Assembly (NCBI RefSeq): GCF_035818615.1
Contig: NZ_JAYKZY010000002.1
Coordinates: 1,614,501 to 1,678,500 of the forward strand
Length of the DNA stretch: 64,000 bases
Source of the DNA: Sphingobium sp. CR2-8
Lineage (GTDB): Bacteria; Pseudomonadota; Alphaproteobacteria; Sphingomonadales; Sphingomonadaceae
Direction: 5' to 3'
Position 1 is the first letter of the stretch, and every line of letters starts with the position of its first letter. Shown in pieces: positions 1 through 8,552 of the stretch. The notes beneath the pieces were generated by a model. It was not told the DNA's origin and did not search any database. It saw only the letters and a list, made by a program, of their open reading frames with translations. The position numbers and the translations under genes are program-made.

Positions 1-1052
1 ACTTCGCAATATTTGCGCGCCTTAACAATGGTTTGTCAGACGCTCTTCATATCGTCCAACGGATCAAAGAATTGCTCAGTTCGCCGATCCGGTTGAGCGA
101 TCTGCAGATCCGCGTCGATTGCGCGATCGGCTGCGCGCTGTCGTTGAACCTGGACGACGATCCCGACGACATCGTTCGCAAGGCGCAGGCGGCGGTCAAG
201 ATCGCCAAGCGCAGCGGCAAGGTCGAAATCTATCGCAACGGCGTTCTCAAGGAAGCGCAGCGGCGATTTTCGATCGAGAGCCGGTTACGCGACGCCCTCG
301 CCCAGGGGGGCCTGACGCTGGCCTTCCAGCCGCTCATTCACCTCCAGACCGGCGAGATCACCGGGTTCGAGGCGCTTGCCCGCTGGAATGATGAGGAACT
401 CGGCCATGTGCCGCCGGTCGAGTTCATCGCGGTAGCGGAGGAAAGCGGCCTCATCACCCCGCTCGGTCGTTGGGCCGCCTATGAAGCGGCGCAGGCACTG
501 TCGCGCTGGGACGCGAAGTTCGGCCAACCATTGCCTGTGGGTGTCAACGTCAACCTCTCGCCCATTCAGATGGCGCGCGACGACGTGGCCTCGATGTTCG
601 AGGAGGCACTGCGCTATTCCGGGATAGCGGGCAACCGCCTCACCGCAGAACTTACCGAAAGCGCGATCGTGGCGGATCCTGACAAGGCGAGAAAGCTGCT
701 CGTCGCGCTCAAGGAATTGCGGATGCCGATCGCCATGGACGATTTCGGCACTGGCTTTTCCAACCTCGCCAGCCTGCACAGCCTGCCGATCGACATATTG
801 AAGATCGACCGCAGCTTCGTGTCTTCGATGCTGGAGGATCATGACAAGGCGGTCATCGTCCGCACCATCCTGTCACTCGCCGAATCGCTGAACCTCAAGG
901 TCACGGCCGAAGGGATAGAGACGCAGGCGCTGGCCCATGCCCTGCAGCAGATGGGCTGCTGGCAGGGGCAGGGCTATTATTTCGCCAAGCCCATGGGCGA
1001 AGCCGACGCCTTCGACTATTGGCGCGCGCGCTGGAATTTCGAAACGATCTGA
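1..1052 (+). CDS. EAL-domain c-di-GMP phosphodiesterase, C-terminal part (5' end outside window)
   Basis: This is the end of a diguanylate cyclase/phosphodiesterase-type protein; the frame is open to the left edge, so the start lies outside the window. The first ~85 residues look like the tail of a GGDEF domain, without the GGDEF signature in view. An EAL domain follows with every key motif: EALARW, NLSPIQM, ELTESA, DDFGTG, LKIDRSFV, TAEGIE and GQGYYFAKP. The metal- and substrate-binding residues are therefore intact and c-di-GMP hydrolysis to pGpG is expected. The 3' end overlaps the convergent CCA-transferase gene by 37 bases. Whether the missing N-terminus carries sensor domains cannot be seen. 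Confidence 0.93.
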   Translation, partial: FAIFARLNNGLSDALHIVQRIKELLSSPIRLSDLQIRVDCAIGCALSLNLDDDPDDIVRKAQAAVKIAKRSGKVEIYRNGVLKEAQRRFSIESRLRDALAQGGLTLAFQPLIHLQTGEITGFEALARWNDEELGHVPPVEFIAVAEESGLITPLGRWAAYEAAQALSRWDAKFGQPLPVGVNVNLSPIQMARDDVASMFEEALRYSGIAGNRLTAELTESAIVADPDKARKLLVALKELRMPIAMDDFGTGFSNLASLHSLPIDILKIDRSFVSSMLEDHDKAVIVRTILSLAESLNLKVTAEGIETQALAHALQQMGCWQGQGYYFAKPMGEADAFDYWRARWNFETI

Positions 1053-2224
1053 TCGGCGATCGCCGCGACACGATCGGCGTCCGGAAAATCCTCTGCCACC
1101 CAATGGCGTTGCACCTCGTGCAAGGCCTTGGCGACATCCGGGCCGGGGGCAAGGCCACGCGCGATCAGCGCACCGCCACTGATCGGCAATATCGGCAAGG
1201 TCCAGTTTTCCAGGCGTGACAGAACCGACACAGGTTGCTCGCTATCCAGCAACAGCCGGTCGATCGCCCCTTCCAATCCTACCCGATAGGCCAATGTGCG
1301 CGGTTTCTCCGCCGCGTTGGGTTCCAAGGCGGCGACCAGCCGTTTGCGCGCCTTGTTCGACAGTTTCAACCGAGCGCCCACGCTATCGGCCATTGCCGGA
1401 TCGGCGGGCAGCAGCGCCGCCAGCCGCCGCAGCGCCGACCCTGCGATTCCGGCCTCTGCCTCCCGCGCGATCAAACGGTCGACTCGCGCCACGCCCGCCG
1501 CATCCACCTCGGGAAGCACCGGACGCAATATGCCACCGTCGACCATCAGGCGCAGCGCATGAACCGGTGCGGCCACGCCCAGCAATTTCAACAGTTCATC
1601 GGCGATCCGCTCCCGCGACAGCGCCATCAGGTTGTTGGCGGCGGCAACGCAGGCCTTATAGGCGCAACTGTCCAGTTCGTTGTCGCCATAGCGCGCCAGG
1701 AACCGAAAATAGCGCAATATCCGTAAGTGATCCTCGGCTATCCTGGCCGATGCGTCACCGATGAACCGCAACCGCCGCGCGTCCAGATCAGCGAGGCCTC
1801 CGAAATAGTCGCTGATCGCGCCCGTCAGCGGATCGGCATAAAGCGCATTGATCGTGAAGTCGCGCCTGGCGGCGTCTTCCCGCCAGTCATCGGTATAGGC
1901 GATGGTGGCGCGACGCCCATCAGTGCTCACGTCGCGGCGCAGCGTGGTGATCTCCACCGGCCCGTCGGGCAGTACGGCCGTGATCGTCCCATGCGCGATC
2001 CCCGTCGGCACCGCCTTGATCCCGGCCGTCTTCAGCCGATCGACCACCGTCTGCGGGTCGAGCGTCGTGGCGATATCGAGATCGTTGACTGGCAGGCCCA
2101 GCAGCCCGTCCCGCACCGCACCGCCGACCAAGCGCGCCTTGCCCTTCGCCGCATTCAGTGCGTCCAGCAGGGTATCGAGGCCGGGACGGTGCCGCCAATC
2201 GGCATCAGGCAGCAAGACGGTCAT
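1016..2224 (-). CDS. cca: CCA tRNA nucleotidyltransferase (class II)
   Basis: The 402-residue protein adds or repairs the 3' CCA of tRNAs from CTP and ATP. The class II nucleotidyltransferase head is clear: GGAVRD at residues 34-39 and the metal-binding DLDIA at 48-52, then RRDFTINALY at 120-129. An all-helical tail follows that would bind RNA. It is the last gene of a minus-strand cluster (GNAT, DUF1285, Nudix, cca); its start overlaps the Nudix gene by 20 bases, suggesting translational coupling. Some relatives are poly(A) polymerases, but length and motifs fit CCA addition, and none of the tRNA genes here would need anything else. Confidence 0.93.
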   Translation of the reverse strand: MTVLLPDADWRHRPGLDTLLDALNAAKGKARLVGGAVRDGLLGLPVNDLDIATTLDPQTVVDRLKTAGIKAVPTGIAHGTITAVLPDGPVEITTLRRDVSTDGRRATIAYTDDWREDAARRDFTINALYADPLTGAISDYFGGLADLDARRLRFIGDASARIAEDHLRILRYFRFLARYGDNELDSCAYKACVAAANNLMALSRERIADELLKLLGVAAPVHALRLMVDGGILRPVLPEVDAAGVARVDRLIAREAEAGIAGSALRRLAALLPADPAMADSVGARLKLSNKARKRLVAALEPNAAEKPRTLAYRVGLEGAIDRLLLDSEQPVSVLSRLENWTLPILPISGGALIARGLAPGPDVAKALHEVQRHWVAEDFPDADRVAAIADQIVSKFQRARQ

Positions 2225-2813
2225 GGCCCAACCTTCGGGACAGATTGGTCAATATGGCGGCGGTGATGCCCCAGATCCGGCGACCTTCCCACATAATTTC
2301 GTAATAGTGGCGCATCGCACCCGCAAACTCGATTTCCCGCCGCATCCGGTTGGCCGGGTCCAGCGCATAGGCCAATGGCAGTTCGAACCACTCCGCCACC
2401 TCGCTCTCTTGCGCATGCAGTGGCAGGTCCGGGGGGATTACGCCCAGCACCGGCACGATGTCGAAACCGGTGAAGGTATGATAGCGGTCGGACGTGCCGA
2501 TCACATCGACCTGAGCCGGGGGCAGGGCGATCTCCTCCTGCGCTTCCCGCAGCGCCCCGGCAATCTCGTCGGCATCGCCGTCATCGACCCGGCCGCCGGG
2601 GAAGGCGATCTGGCCCGCATGTTTGCGCAGGGCAGACGAACGCTGCGTCAGGATCAGGCCCGGTTCGGGCCGGTCGGTAATCGCCACCAGCACGGCGGCT
2701 GGCGCCAGCGTAATATCGCCGCTGATACGCGGGTCGCGCATGTCCGACAGCAGGATGTCGTCGCGCCGATGCCCATCCTCCAGCGCGGCGCGCAACCGCT
2801 GCGCCAGCGTCAT
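2205..2813 (-). CDS. Nudix CoA pyrophosphatase
   Basis: The 202-residue protein is a Nudix hydrolase of the CoA pyrophosphatase (YeaB/NudL) type, which splits CoA into 3',5'-ADP and phosphopantetheine. The Nudix box runs about residues 73-97 and contains the REAQEE core. The CoA-specific motif upstream (LTQRSSALRKHAGQ, about 55-68) supports substrate choice. The fifth-spacer position of the box has Asp, as in YeaB proteins. The start overlaps the DUF1285 stop by 4 bases and the gene overlaps cca by 20, so the three are almost surely co-translated. Confidence 0.9.
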   Translation of the reverse strand: MTLAQRLRAALEDGHRRDDILLSDMRDPRISGDITLAPAAVLVAITDRPEPGLILTQRSSALRKHAGQIAFPGGRVDDGDADEIAGALREAQEEIALPPAQVDVIGTSDRYHTFTGFDIVPVLGVIPPDLPLHAQESEVAEWFELPLAYALDPANRMRREIEFAGAMRHYYEIMWEGRRIWGITAAILTNLSRRLGHDRLAA

Positions 2814-3376
2814 GCCATGCCATCCAGCGGAAAAAATGCCCCGTCACTCCACAGGCCGACACGGTCGCCGCCTTCGTCCAGCGCCAGGTTCATCAATTCA
2901 TAATAGACGCTGCGCCCGACCAGCGCCTCCATGCCGCCGCGCACATGCAGATAGGGATGCGGTCCATCGGGCGTTTCGCGCAGGGTCAGTCCATGATCAG
3001 GCCCGGCGGTAACGATATCGCCGCTATTGAGGCGGAAGGCGAGGGTGCGGTCGCGCGCCTCGCCCTCGCTCTTCAACTCCACCGCGACGAAGGGGGCGTC
3101 CTCCACCTCTATGCTCAGCTTTTCGACCGGCGTCACCAGCACGTGACTGCCGTCCGCCTCGCGCCGCAGGATCGAGGAAAAGAGGCGGACCATCGTTTCC
3201 CGGCCGATCGGCGATCCCTGGTGGAACCAGGTGCCATCACGCGCGATTCGCATCTCGCTATCGCCGCAATGGTCGGGATTCCATTTCTCGACCGGCGGCA
3301 GGCGCTTTTCAGCAGCCAGTCGCGCGATATCGGCGAGCGAAAGGGTGGACAGGTCTGGCAAAGGCTCCATCGGCAT
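2810..3376 (-). CDS. DUF1285 family protein
   Basis: This 188-residue soluble protein matches my memory of the DUF1285 family, commonly found beside a CoA pyrophosphatase and a CCA-transferase in alphaproteobacteria. Recognisable parts are an N-terminal leader, then RDGTWFHQGSPI, then beta-rich sequence ending in YELMNLAL. No enzyme motif or membrane segment is visible. It is separated from the upstream GNAT gene by 42 bases and overlaps the downstream Nudix gene by 4. Function is unknown; the conserved neighbourhood hints at CoA or RNA metabolism, but that is only inference. Confidence 0.85.
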   Translation of the reverse strand: MPMEPLPDLSTLSLADIARLAAEKRLPPVEKWNPDHCGDSEMRIARDGTWFHQGSPIGRETMVRLFSSILRREADGSHVLVTPVEKLSIEVEDAPFVAVELKSEGEARDRTLAFRLNSGDIVTAGPDHGLTLRETPDGPHPYLHVRGGMEALVGRSVYYELMNLALDEGGDRVGLWSDGAFFPLDGMA

Positions 3377-3418
3377 GGGGCGGAGATAGGGGCCTCTCGC
3401 CCGAAGGCAAAGGCCTAA

Positions 3419-3958
3419 TCAGGCCGCGACCGCAATTCTGGGGCCAAGCATCCCGCTTCCGCCGACCGGACGGCCATCGACCGACAAAGCCAGCAGGCGG
3501 CGCTGCTCGAATGGGCCGGGCGCGCTCCAGCCTGCGGTGCCATCGGCGGCAAAGCCCCAGAAGCGGCCATAATATTCCGGGTCGCCGATCATCATCAGCG
3601 CTTCGCTGCGCTGGGCGCGGGCGGCGGCGACCACCGCATCCATCATCGCCCGGCCATGGCCGCCAAATTGGTGCGTCGGCGCGACCGCGACCGGGCCGAC
3701 CATGATGAGTGGCATCTGGCCGCCATCCGCATCGTTCAGCGCCACCGGCCAGCTTTGCAGCGATCCGATCAAGGCCCCGTCGGCGTCCAGAGTGGCGAAC
3801 GACAAAGCGGGCAGCCATGGCATGCCTGCGCGGATGCGATAGGCGGTGCGTCCATGCCGGTCCGTACCGAACGCCGCGTCGAGCAAACGCTCTATCGCTG
3901 CATCGGGCTGGCTGTTGAGAGGCACAATGTCTGACACGTCTTGCCGATCTGCCGTCAA
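3419..3958 (-). CDS. GNAT family N-acetyltransferase
   Basis: The 179-residue protein has the GNAT acyl-CoA fold. The N-terminal sequence contains LLDAAFGTDRHGRTAYRIR, and the acetyl-CoA pyrophosphate loop is in VAVAPTHQFGGHGRAMM (Q-x-x-G-x-G/A-like). The later GDPEYYGRFWGF segment is typical of the YhbS-like branch. Substrate cannot be told. It is the first gene of the minus-strand cluster that ends in cca. Confidence 0.85.
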   Translation of the reverse strand: MTADRQDVSDIVPLNSQPDAAIERLLDAAFGTDRHGRTAYRIRAGMPWLPALSFATLDADGALIGSLQSWPVALNDADGGQMPLIMVGPVAVAPTHQFGGHGRAMMDAVVAAARAQRSEALMMIGDPEYYGRFWGFAADGTAGWSAPGPFEQRRLLALSVDGRPVGGSGMLGPRIAVAA

Positions 3959-4077
3959 TGGCGCATGGGGCAGCGCCGGAAGCGGGGGCTTTAGCGCCCG
4001 CTTCGCAAAATGAAAGACTAAATAGGCCTATCCGCACGGCAGCGACGCGCAGGGCGGGGGCCATATGTTGGCGGACT

Positions 4078-4461
4078 ATGCAGACTGGATTTGACGATTT
4101 TCTGACGCTGGAGGTCAATGACCTGCATGTCGACGTGCTGACCGGCATCTATTCGGAGGAGACGCATCTCCCCCAGCCGCTGCGCATATCCATCCGCGCA
4201 CGCCTGCGAATCGCGGATCATTATGAGCCGGACACCGCGCTCACCCAGTCCAAAAACTATATGGACCTGAAGCACGCCGCCTCTACCGCCCTGCCAGAGG
4301 GCGTGCATTTCACCCTGATCGAAGCGGTGGCCGACCATGTCATCGACACCATCTTCCTTCAGGACGACAAGGTCAGCCATGTCGAAGTCAAGATCGTGAA
4401 GCTGGCGCTCAGCGAACGCGGCGAGGAAATCGGCATCACCCTGGGTCGCGGCCGGCGATAA
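4078..4461 (+). CDS. folB: Dihydroneopterin aldolase-family protein
   Basis: The 127-residue protein matches FolB, which converts 7,8-dihydroneopterin to 6-hydroxymethyl-dihydropterin in folate synthesis. Seen in sequence: LEVNDLHVDVLTGIYSEE near the start, NYMDLK in the middle, and LIEAVADHVI with the family's active-site-region Glu. I chose the ATG at 4078; the open frame continues upstream to 3958, but that part has low-complexity Ala/Arg content and overlaps the promoter space of the divergent GNAT gene. No strong Shine-Dalgarno is visible. Some members act on other pterins, so substrate is inferred. Confidence 0.82.
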   Translation: MQTGFDDFLTLEVNDLHVDVLTGIYSEETHLPQPLRISIRARLRIADHYEPDTALTQSKNYMDLKHAASTALPEGVHFTLIEAVADHVIDTIFLQDDKVSHVEVKIVKLALSERGEEIGITLGRGRR

Positions 4462-4544
4462 CCACAGCTCGTTTCGAGCGAAGTCGAGAAACCTGTCTCC
4501 ACTCCGCCCGAACCAGCCTTATACCAGGTCGCCTTGATAGGAAC

Positions 4545-4610
4545 GTTCCCCGGCGTAGGCCGGGGTCCAGTTCTGAGCGCGGGACTGGACCCCGGCCTAC
4601 GCCGGGGAAC
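4545..4610. repeat. Perfect 27-bp inverted repeat (palindromic family B)
   Basis: Arms 4545-4571 and 4584-4610 are exact reverse complements around a 12-base loop. The core is CCCCGGCGTAGGCCGGGG followed by TCCAGT. It sits in the spacer between convergent folB and the oxygenase gene, so as RNA it could act as a bidirectional terminator, though no U-tract follows. A decayed copy lies at about 27674. The spacer also holds a short piece near 4467-4490 that resembles an arm of family C. Confidence 0.9.
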
Positions 4611-4643
4611 TGCCTTATGCGCCAGCATCATCGCATTCTACTA

Positions 4644-5591
4644 TTACCCCTTCTTGATCAACCCGATCTCGATCAGACGCTCGGTCAGATAGTCATGTGC
4701 GCTGATCGCCGGATCGCGCCGGGGATTGTCATCCGACACGCATTGCGGCAGCGCGTCGATCATGAAGTCGGGCCGCAGATGCAGGAAGAAGGGCATGGAA
4801 TAGCGCGAATGGCCGCGCCGTTCCGGTGGCGGATTGACCACGCGATGGCTGGTCGACGGCAGGAGATGGTTGGTCAGCCGCTGCAGCATGTCGCCAACAT
4901 TGATCGCCAGCGCGCCGGGCGGCGGCACCACGGGCAGCCAATTGCCGTTCCGGTCCTTCAAATCCAGCCCGCCTTCCTCCGCGCCCAACAACAGGGTGAT
5001 GAGGTTGATGTCCTCATGCGCGCCCGCCCGAATGCCCGGCGCCTGCGGCGACACCGGCGGATAATGGAGCAGCCGCAGGATCGAATTGCCGTTCTCGATC
5101 GGGCCGTCGAACCAGCGTTCGGGCAGACCCAGATACAGTGCGATCGCCGACAGCAGTTCCGCGCCCACGCGATCGAACTCGGCATAGAGTTTGGCGAACA
5201 GCGGCTCGAATTCCGGCATTTCCTGCGGCCACATATTGGGCGGCATGGTTTCCGCCAGCGGATCGCCCTCCGGCAGGTCGCGGCCGACATGCCAGAATTC
5301 CTTGAGGTCATTCTCGCTCGCGCCCTTGGCGATTTCCGTGCCGAAGGCGGTATAGCCGCGCTGGCCGCCATTCACCCTGGCGTTATAGCGCTGCTTCACC
5401 TCTTCGGGCAGCGCGAAAAACTGACGGGCAAGCGCCCAGCCGTCTTCGACCAGAGCTTGGTCCATGCCATGGTCCTTCACCATGGCAAAGCCGAACCGTT
5501 GAAAGGATTGACCGAAAGCCTCGGCGAAATCCGCCTTGCTCATTTCCGCCATGGACAGGACAGGCACCTGATCCAGCACCGCTTGCGACAC
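4644..5591 (-). CDS. Isopenicillin N synthase-like 2-oxoglutarate/Fe(II) dioxygenase
   Basis: The 315-residue protein belongs to the IPNS-like non-haem iron oxygenases. The iron triad is visible as H-E-D in GAHEDINLITLL and the distal His in TSHRVVN; the 2-oxoglutarate-binding Arg-x-Ser is in RYSMPFFLH. The N-terminal DIOX_N part contains GFAMVKDHG. The start is GTG at 5591, supported by GGAGA seven bases upstream on the minus strand. Substrate is not predictable; related alphaproteobacterial proteins are simply named 2OG oxygenases. It is divergent from the EVE gene. Confidence 0.9.
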   Translation of the reverse strand: MSQAVLDQVPVLSMAEMSKADFAEAFGQSFQRFGFAMVKDHGMDQALVEDGWALARQFFALPEEVKQRYNARVNGGQRGYTAFGTEIAKGASENDLKEFWHVGRDLPEGDPLAETMPPNMWPQEMPEFEPLFAKLYAEFDRVGAELLSAIALYLGLPERWFDGPIENGNSILRLLHYPPVSPQAPGIRAGAHEDINLITLLLGAEEGGLDLKDRNGNWLPVVPPPGALAINVGDMLQRLTNHLLPSTSHRVVNPPPERRGHSRYSMPFFLHLRPDFMIDALPQCVSDDNPRRDPAISAHDYLTERLIEIGLIKKG

Positions 5592-5694
5592 GTCTTATCT
5601 CCAATTGTTCGTCGTCTGGGGTGCAGCCCCTATGGGACCGCCCGCACATGACGCCATCCTTGATCGCGCCGGAGCGCTGTTGCAAGAAGGCAAA

Positions 5695-6102
5695 ATGAAC
5701 TATTGGCTGATGAAATCGGAACCGGACGTCTTTTCCTATGACGATCTCGTCAAAAAGGGGAAGGCCGAATGGGACGGCGTTCGCAACCACGCGGCGCAAG
5801 GCCATATGAAGGCGATGCGCAAGGGCGACCGGGCCTTTTTCTATCATAGCAATATCGGTCTGGAGGCGGTCGGGATCATGACGATCGTGGAGGAAGCCGC
5901 ATCAGATAGCACCGACGACAGCGGCAAATGGATCGCCGTGCATGTCGCGCCCCATGAAAAACTTGCAAGACCTGTGTCGCTCAAGACGATGAAGGCCGAT
6001 CCGGCGCTGTCGGACATGGTAATGTTGCGCCAGTCGCGTCTGTCGGTAGCGCCACTTACCAAAGCGCAGTTCGACCATATCGTCGCCCTGTCGAAGGCTT
6101 GA
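5695..6102 (+). CDS. EVE domain protein
   Basis: The 135-residue protein is a single EVE (PUA-like) domain, beginning MNYWLMKSEPDVFSYDDL and containing WDGVRNHAAQ and FFYHSN, the pocket that in this family recognises modified bases such as 5-methylcytosine derivatives. The frame is open from 5605, but ATG 5695 has AGAAGG just upstream and matches the family's N-terminus. The family is often near restriction or RNA-modification genes; here its only neighbours are the divergent oxygenase and a small exported protein, so the physiological ligand is unknown. Confidence 0.92.
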   Translation: MNYWLMKSEPDVFSYDDLVKKGKAEWDGVRNHAAQGHMKAMRKGDRAFFYHSNIGLEAVGIMTIVEEAASDSTDDSGKWIAVHVAPHEKLARPVSLKTMKADPALSDMVMLRQSRLSVAPLTKAQFDHIVALSKA

Positions 6103-6247
6103 CCGACATCTTGGACGCCGGTTGCACATGATGCAACTGGCGCGCCGTCCTTTGCGATTGTCGCGGTGCCGCGCTGCAGCATAAAAGCGTCTTCAACAGA
6201 ACAAGAATATAAGAGGTGTTTGATCGGCATTCACAAGGAGTTTACCC

Positions 6248-6535
6248 ATGCGAATGCTGTCCAAGTTCATTGTTTCCGGCGCCCTGACCGCCGTCGTCGC
6301 CATAGCTGCCCCCGCTCAGGCCGAAGAAACCGGCAAGCAGCGCTTCACGCACGAAGGTTACACCTATGTGTATGAAGTCAAGGACACGAAGAGCGGCAAG
6401 GTCATTTCCGGCCGTCGCTTCCCGGACTCTGTCGCGTTCAACCTGGCCGTGAAGAACGGCAAGGTGTCGGGCGTATCGGGTGGCCAGCAGGTCGCCTTCA
6501 AGGTCGAAGACGCGCGCGGCGCCGCTTCGAACTAA
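6248..6535 (+). CDS. Small exported protein, conserved-type unknown
   Basis: The 95-residue protein has a signal peptide (MRMLSKFIVSGALTAVV..., cut predicted after AQA) and a mature domain of ~70 residues rich in short beta-like stretches (YTYVYEVKDTKSGKVISGR). An AAGGAG Shine-Dalgarno lies 8 bases before ATG. It is a stand-alone gene with its own strong hairpin terminator, which suggests a highly expressed monocistronic message. I do not recognise a characterised family. Confidence 0.85.
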   Translation: MRMLSKFIVSGALTAVVAIAAPAQAEETGKQRFTHEGYTYVYEVKDTKSGKVISGRRFPDSVAFNLAVKNGKVSGVSGGQQVAFKVEDARGAASN

Positions 6536-6551
6536 GTCTCAAACGGCATTA

Positions 6552-6591
6552 AAGAAAGGGACGACATCCGACGGGATGCCGTCCCTTTCTT
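6552..6591 (+). terminator. Rho-independent terminator-like hairpin
   Basis: Arms 6552-6569 and 6574-6591 pair over 18 bases with one mismatch and a 4-base loop. The left arm begins AAGAAAGGG and the right arm ends CCCTTTCTT. It lies 17 bases after the stop of the small exported protein and can also serve transcripts from the right. Confidence 0.85.
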
Positions 6592-6668
6592 GTTGGACGA
6601 TCGTGCGTAGCGCGTAGCGCTATGCCAGGAACCGACACGGCGCGATCACGCCATGCCGGTTCGATGCG

Positions 6669-6971
6669 TCAGCGGCAGGTGCGCTTGCTGTCGATCGCCT
6701 TGCCGAGCAGTGCACCACCGGCCGCACCCAGGATCGTACCCGTCGCGCGGTCGCCGCGCGTATCGATCGCACGACCCGCCAGCGCGCCACCGACGCCGCC
6801 GACGATCAGGCCGGTGGTGCCGTTCGACTTGCGGCAATAGGTGCGGCCGTCACGGCCACGCCATTCCTTGTAGCGATAGTTTTTACGGGCCTGGGCGCCG
6901 TCGGTCGGTACGGCCATGGACATGGGAACGGCCAACGAAACGGCGGCCAGGGCGAGCAGGGCTTTACGCAT
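6669..6971 (-). CDS. Glycine-zipper exported protein
   Basis: The 100-residue protein has a signal peptide (MRKALLALAAVSLAVPMSMA) and a C-terminal glycine zipper: GLIVGGVGGALAGRAID and TGTILGAAGGALLGKAID form a 2TM hairpin of the Gly-zipper_2TM type. Two Cys are present (YCRK and TC near the end). I chose ATG 6971 because GGAGGAG lies just upstream; the open frame to 7046 lacks this. Such proteins are usually in the periplasm or outer membrane as stress-related envelope proteins. It faces the preceding exported protein across the terminator. Confidence 0.88.
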   Translation of the reverse strand: MRKALLALAAVSLAVPMSMAVPTDGAQARKNYRYKEWRGRDGRTYCRKSNGTTGLIVGGVGGALAGRAIDTRGDRATGTILGAAGGALLGKAIDSKRTCR

Positions 6972-7092
6972 GAGTATCTCCTCCATCAGCGTGATTTGTC
7001 GCTTCAACCCCCTAACCTTGATCGAGGTTGCATGAACCTGCGGCAACGATCTAAGAGACTGTTTCCGAAGACATAAAATTTGAGGCGAACAG

Positions 7093-7420
7093 ATGCGCGT
7101 GGACGACGGGCAGTATTCGCGGCGGCTGATCGATGCGCTGAACCTTGCGCCACACCCCGAAGGCGGCTGGTATCGGGAGACTTGGCGTGCGGCATCGTCG
7201 CCCGGGGAGCGTTCGGCCGGAACCGCGATCCTGTTCCTGCTTGAGGCGCATCAGCGATCGCACTGGCATTGCGTCGATGCGGACGAACATTGGTTCTGGC
7301 ACGCAGGCGCGCCACTGGTCCTTTCGATCGCGACAGACCAATACCGGTCTGGATATCCATCCTGCGCTCAACCGCACGCTGGGCCGCATCTATCGCGCAG
7401 GGGGCGGTTTCAAATTCTGA
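7093..7420 (+). pseudogene. Chimeric remnant: 5' part of a DUF985 cupin gene joined to a TonB-receptor-like tail
   Basis: Residues 1-80 from ATG 7093 match the start of DUF985/cupin_5 proteins: LIDALNLAPHPEGGWYRETW, then TAILFLLEAHQRSHWH and DEHWFWHAGAPLVLSI. The rest of the cupin (the PAGxWQAA part) is absent. From about 7331, in the next frame, the sequence reads TNTGLDIHPALNRTLGRIYR then AGGGFKF and stops at 7418-7420; a final Phe after alternating residues is what the last strand of an outer-membrane receptor looks like. A recombination or deletion junction near 7330-7340 is inferred. The protein is unlikely to work. Confidence 0.65.
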
Positions 7421-7589
7421 TATCTGCCCACGATCCTTTCTGCCCAACCTGTCCCGGTTCTGCACGGACGGGGACATCTTTTTTCGGCGTCTGCGGGTGT
7501 ATCGTGATCCGACGGTCCCCAAAAAAGGACCCCGCTGATCCTGTGCCACCACGGCCTGGACGCAGGGAATGGAAACAAGACCAAGTGAA

Positions 7590-7665
<76 letters not shown>

Positions 7666-7694
7666 GCACCCTTGCGGGTCGGACGCCCTTACTA

Positions 7695-8552
7695 TCAGAT
7701 CACGCCAAAGGTCCAGCCCTCTGTTTGCGCTATTTGTCGCGTCAGCGCCGGTGGCGTCCAAAGGTCCCGCCTTGATGCCGACCGGCGCATCCACGCGGCA
7801 GTCACGATTGCATCGGCGCCATGATCGTCGGGCATCGACCCGACATGCTGCTCCGATCCCAGAGTGACCAGCGCCACATTCAAAGCATCGGCGTCACGCA
7901 TCTTGCTGCGTCCCTTGGGGCGTCCGGCGGCGCGGGCGGCGATGCTGGTATAGATTTCCACGACCAGTGAGCCCTCGTCAGGGGCAGGGTCGAAGGGCCA
8001 GATCGGCAGATACGGCCGCAGGTTATGAAGCAGGCGCATCCCGGCAAAGCTGGCCTTGGCGACCTGCGCCGCGCCGATCGCGTCGTACACAGTGGACGGC
8101 TTGCCGCCGCCGCCCCCATTATAATGCGCCTCGCACATGCGGTTGTGCATGAAGCTGGCTTTCACCCCGTCCGCCTTGCCGAAATAGAAATGGCGGCGAT
8201 GCGACACTTCCAACAGGCTCGCCGCCCCCAGGTCCACGTCGTCGCAGATCGCATCGACATAGGCCCAGAAGGCGGGGCCATCCTGCGGCGCAGGATCGCC
8301 GGGCAGATAGTCGCCTCGCGTGACGAAAGGCGGCGCAAAGCTGAAATCGAAGCCGAACAGAGTGGGTGTCTGTTTCGCTGTCGCGATAACCCAGTCCGCA
8401 ACAGCCTGCCGCGACCAGATGCCTCCAGGCGCCGCGATCAAGCACGGCACGGCGTCGCCGTCGTCGCACATCGCTACGGCTATGCCCTTGTGTCGCGCAC
8501 CCTTCGCCCCCGACCAGTCGATCGCGGCAAACCGCGCGAAGCGGGGCGTCAC
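7695..8552 (-). CDS. Conserved unknown, RNase H-like/DUF429-like fold suspected
   Basis: The 285-residue protein starts VTPRFARFAAIDWSGAKG; the FAAIDWSG strand with an early Asp is what DUF429-type, RNase H-fold proteins show. Further Asp/Glu positions (FGFDFSFAPP, VVEIYTS, DDHGADAIVTAAW) could complete an acidic site as in predicted nucleases. This is inference from motif style only. The start is GTG 8552, whose last base overlaps the rarA stop (GTGA), so it is translationally coupled to rarA. A longer open frame to 8585 is less likely. The link to rarA makes a DNA-related role plausible. Confidence 0.75.
   Translation of the reverse strand: MTPRFARFAAIDWSGAKGARHKGIAVAMCDDGDAVPCLIAAPGGIWSRQAVADWVIATAKQTPTLFGFDFSFAPPFVTRGDYLPGDPAPQDGPAFWAYVDAICDDVDLGAASLLEVSHRRHFYFGKADGVKASFMHNRMCEAHYNGGGGGKPSTVYDAIGAAQVAKASFAGMRLLHNLRPYLPIWPFDPAPDEGSLVVEIYTSIAARAAGRPKGRSKMRDADALNVALVTLGSEQHVGSMPDDHGADAIVTAAWMRRSASRRDLWTPPALTRQIAQTEGWTFGVI

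Noticed and set aside
6971..7092. General-stress (EcfG-type, GGAAC...CGTT) promoter upstream of the glycine-zipper gene
   Set aside because: GGAAAC and CGTT occur, but the spacing is about 12 bases, not the 16-17 expected.
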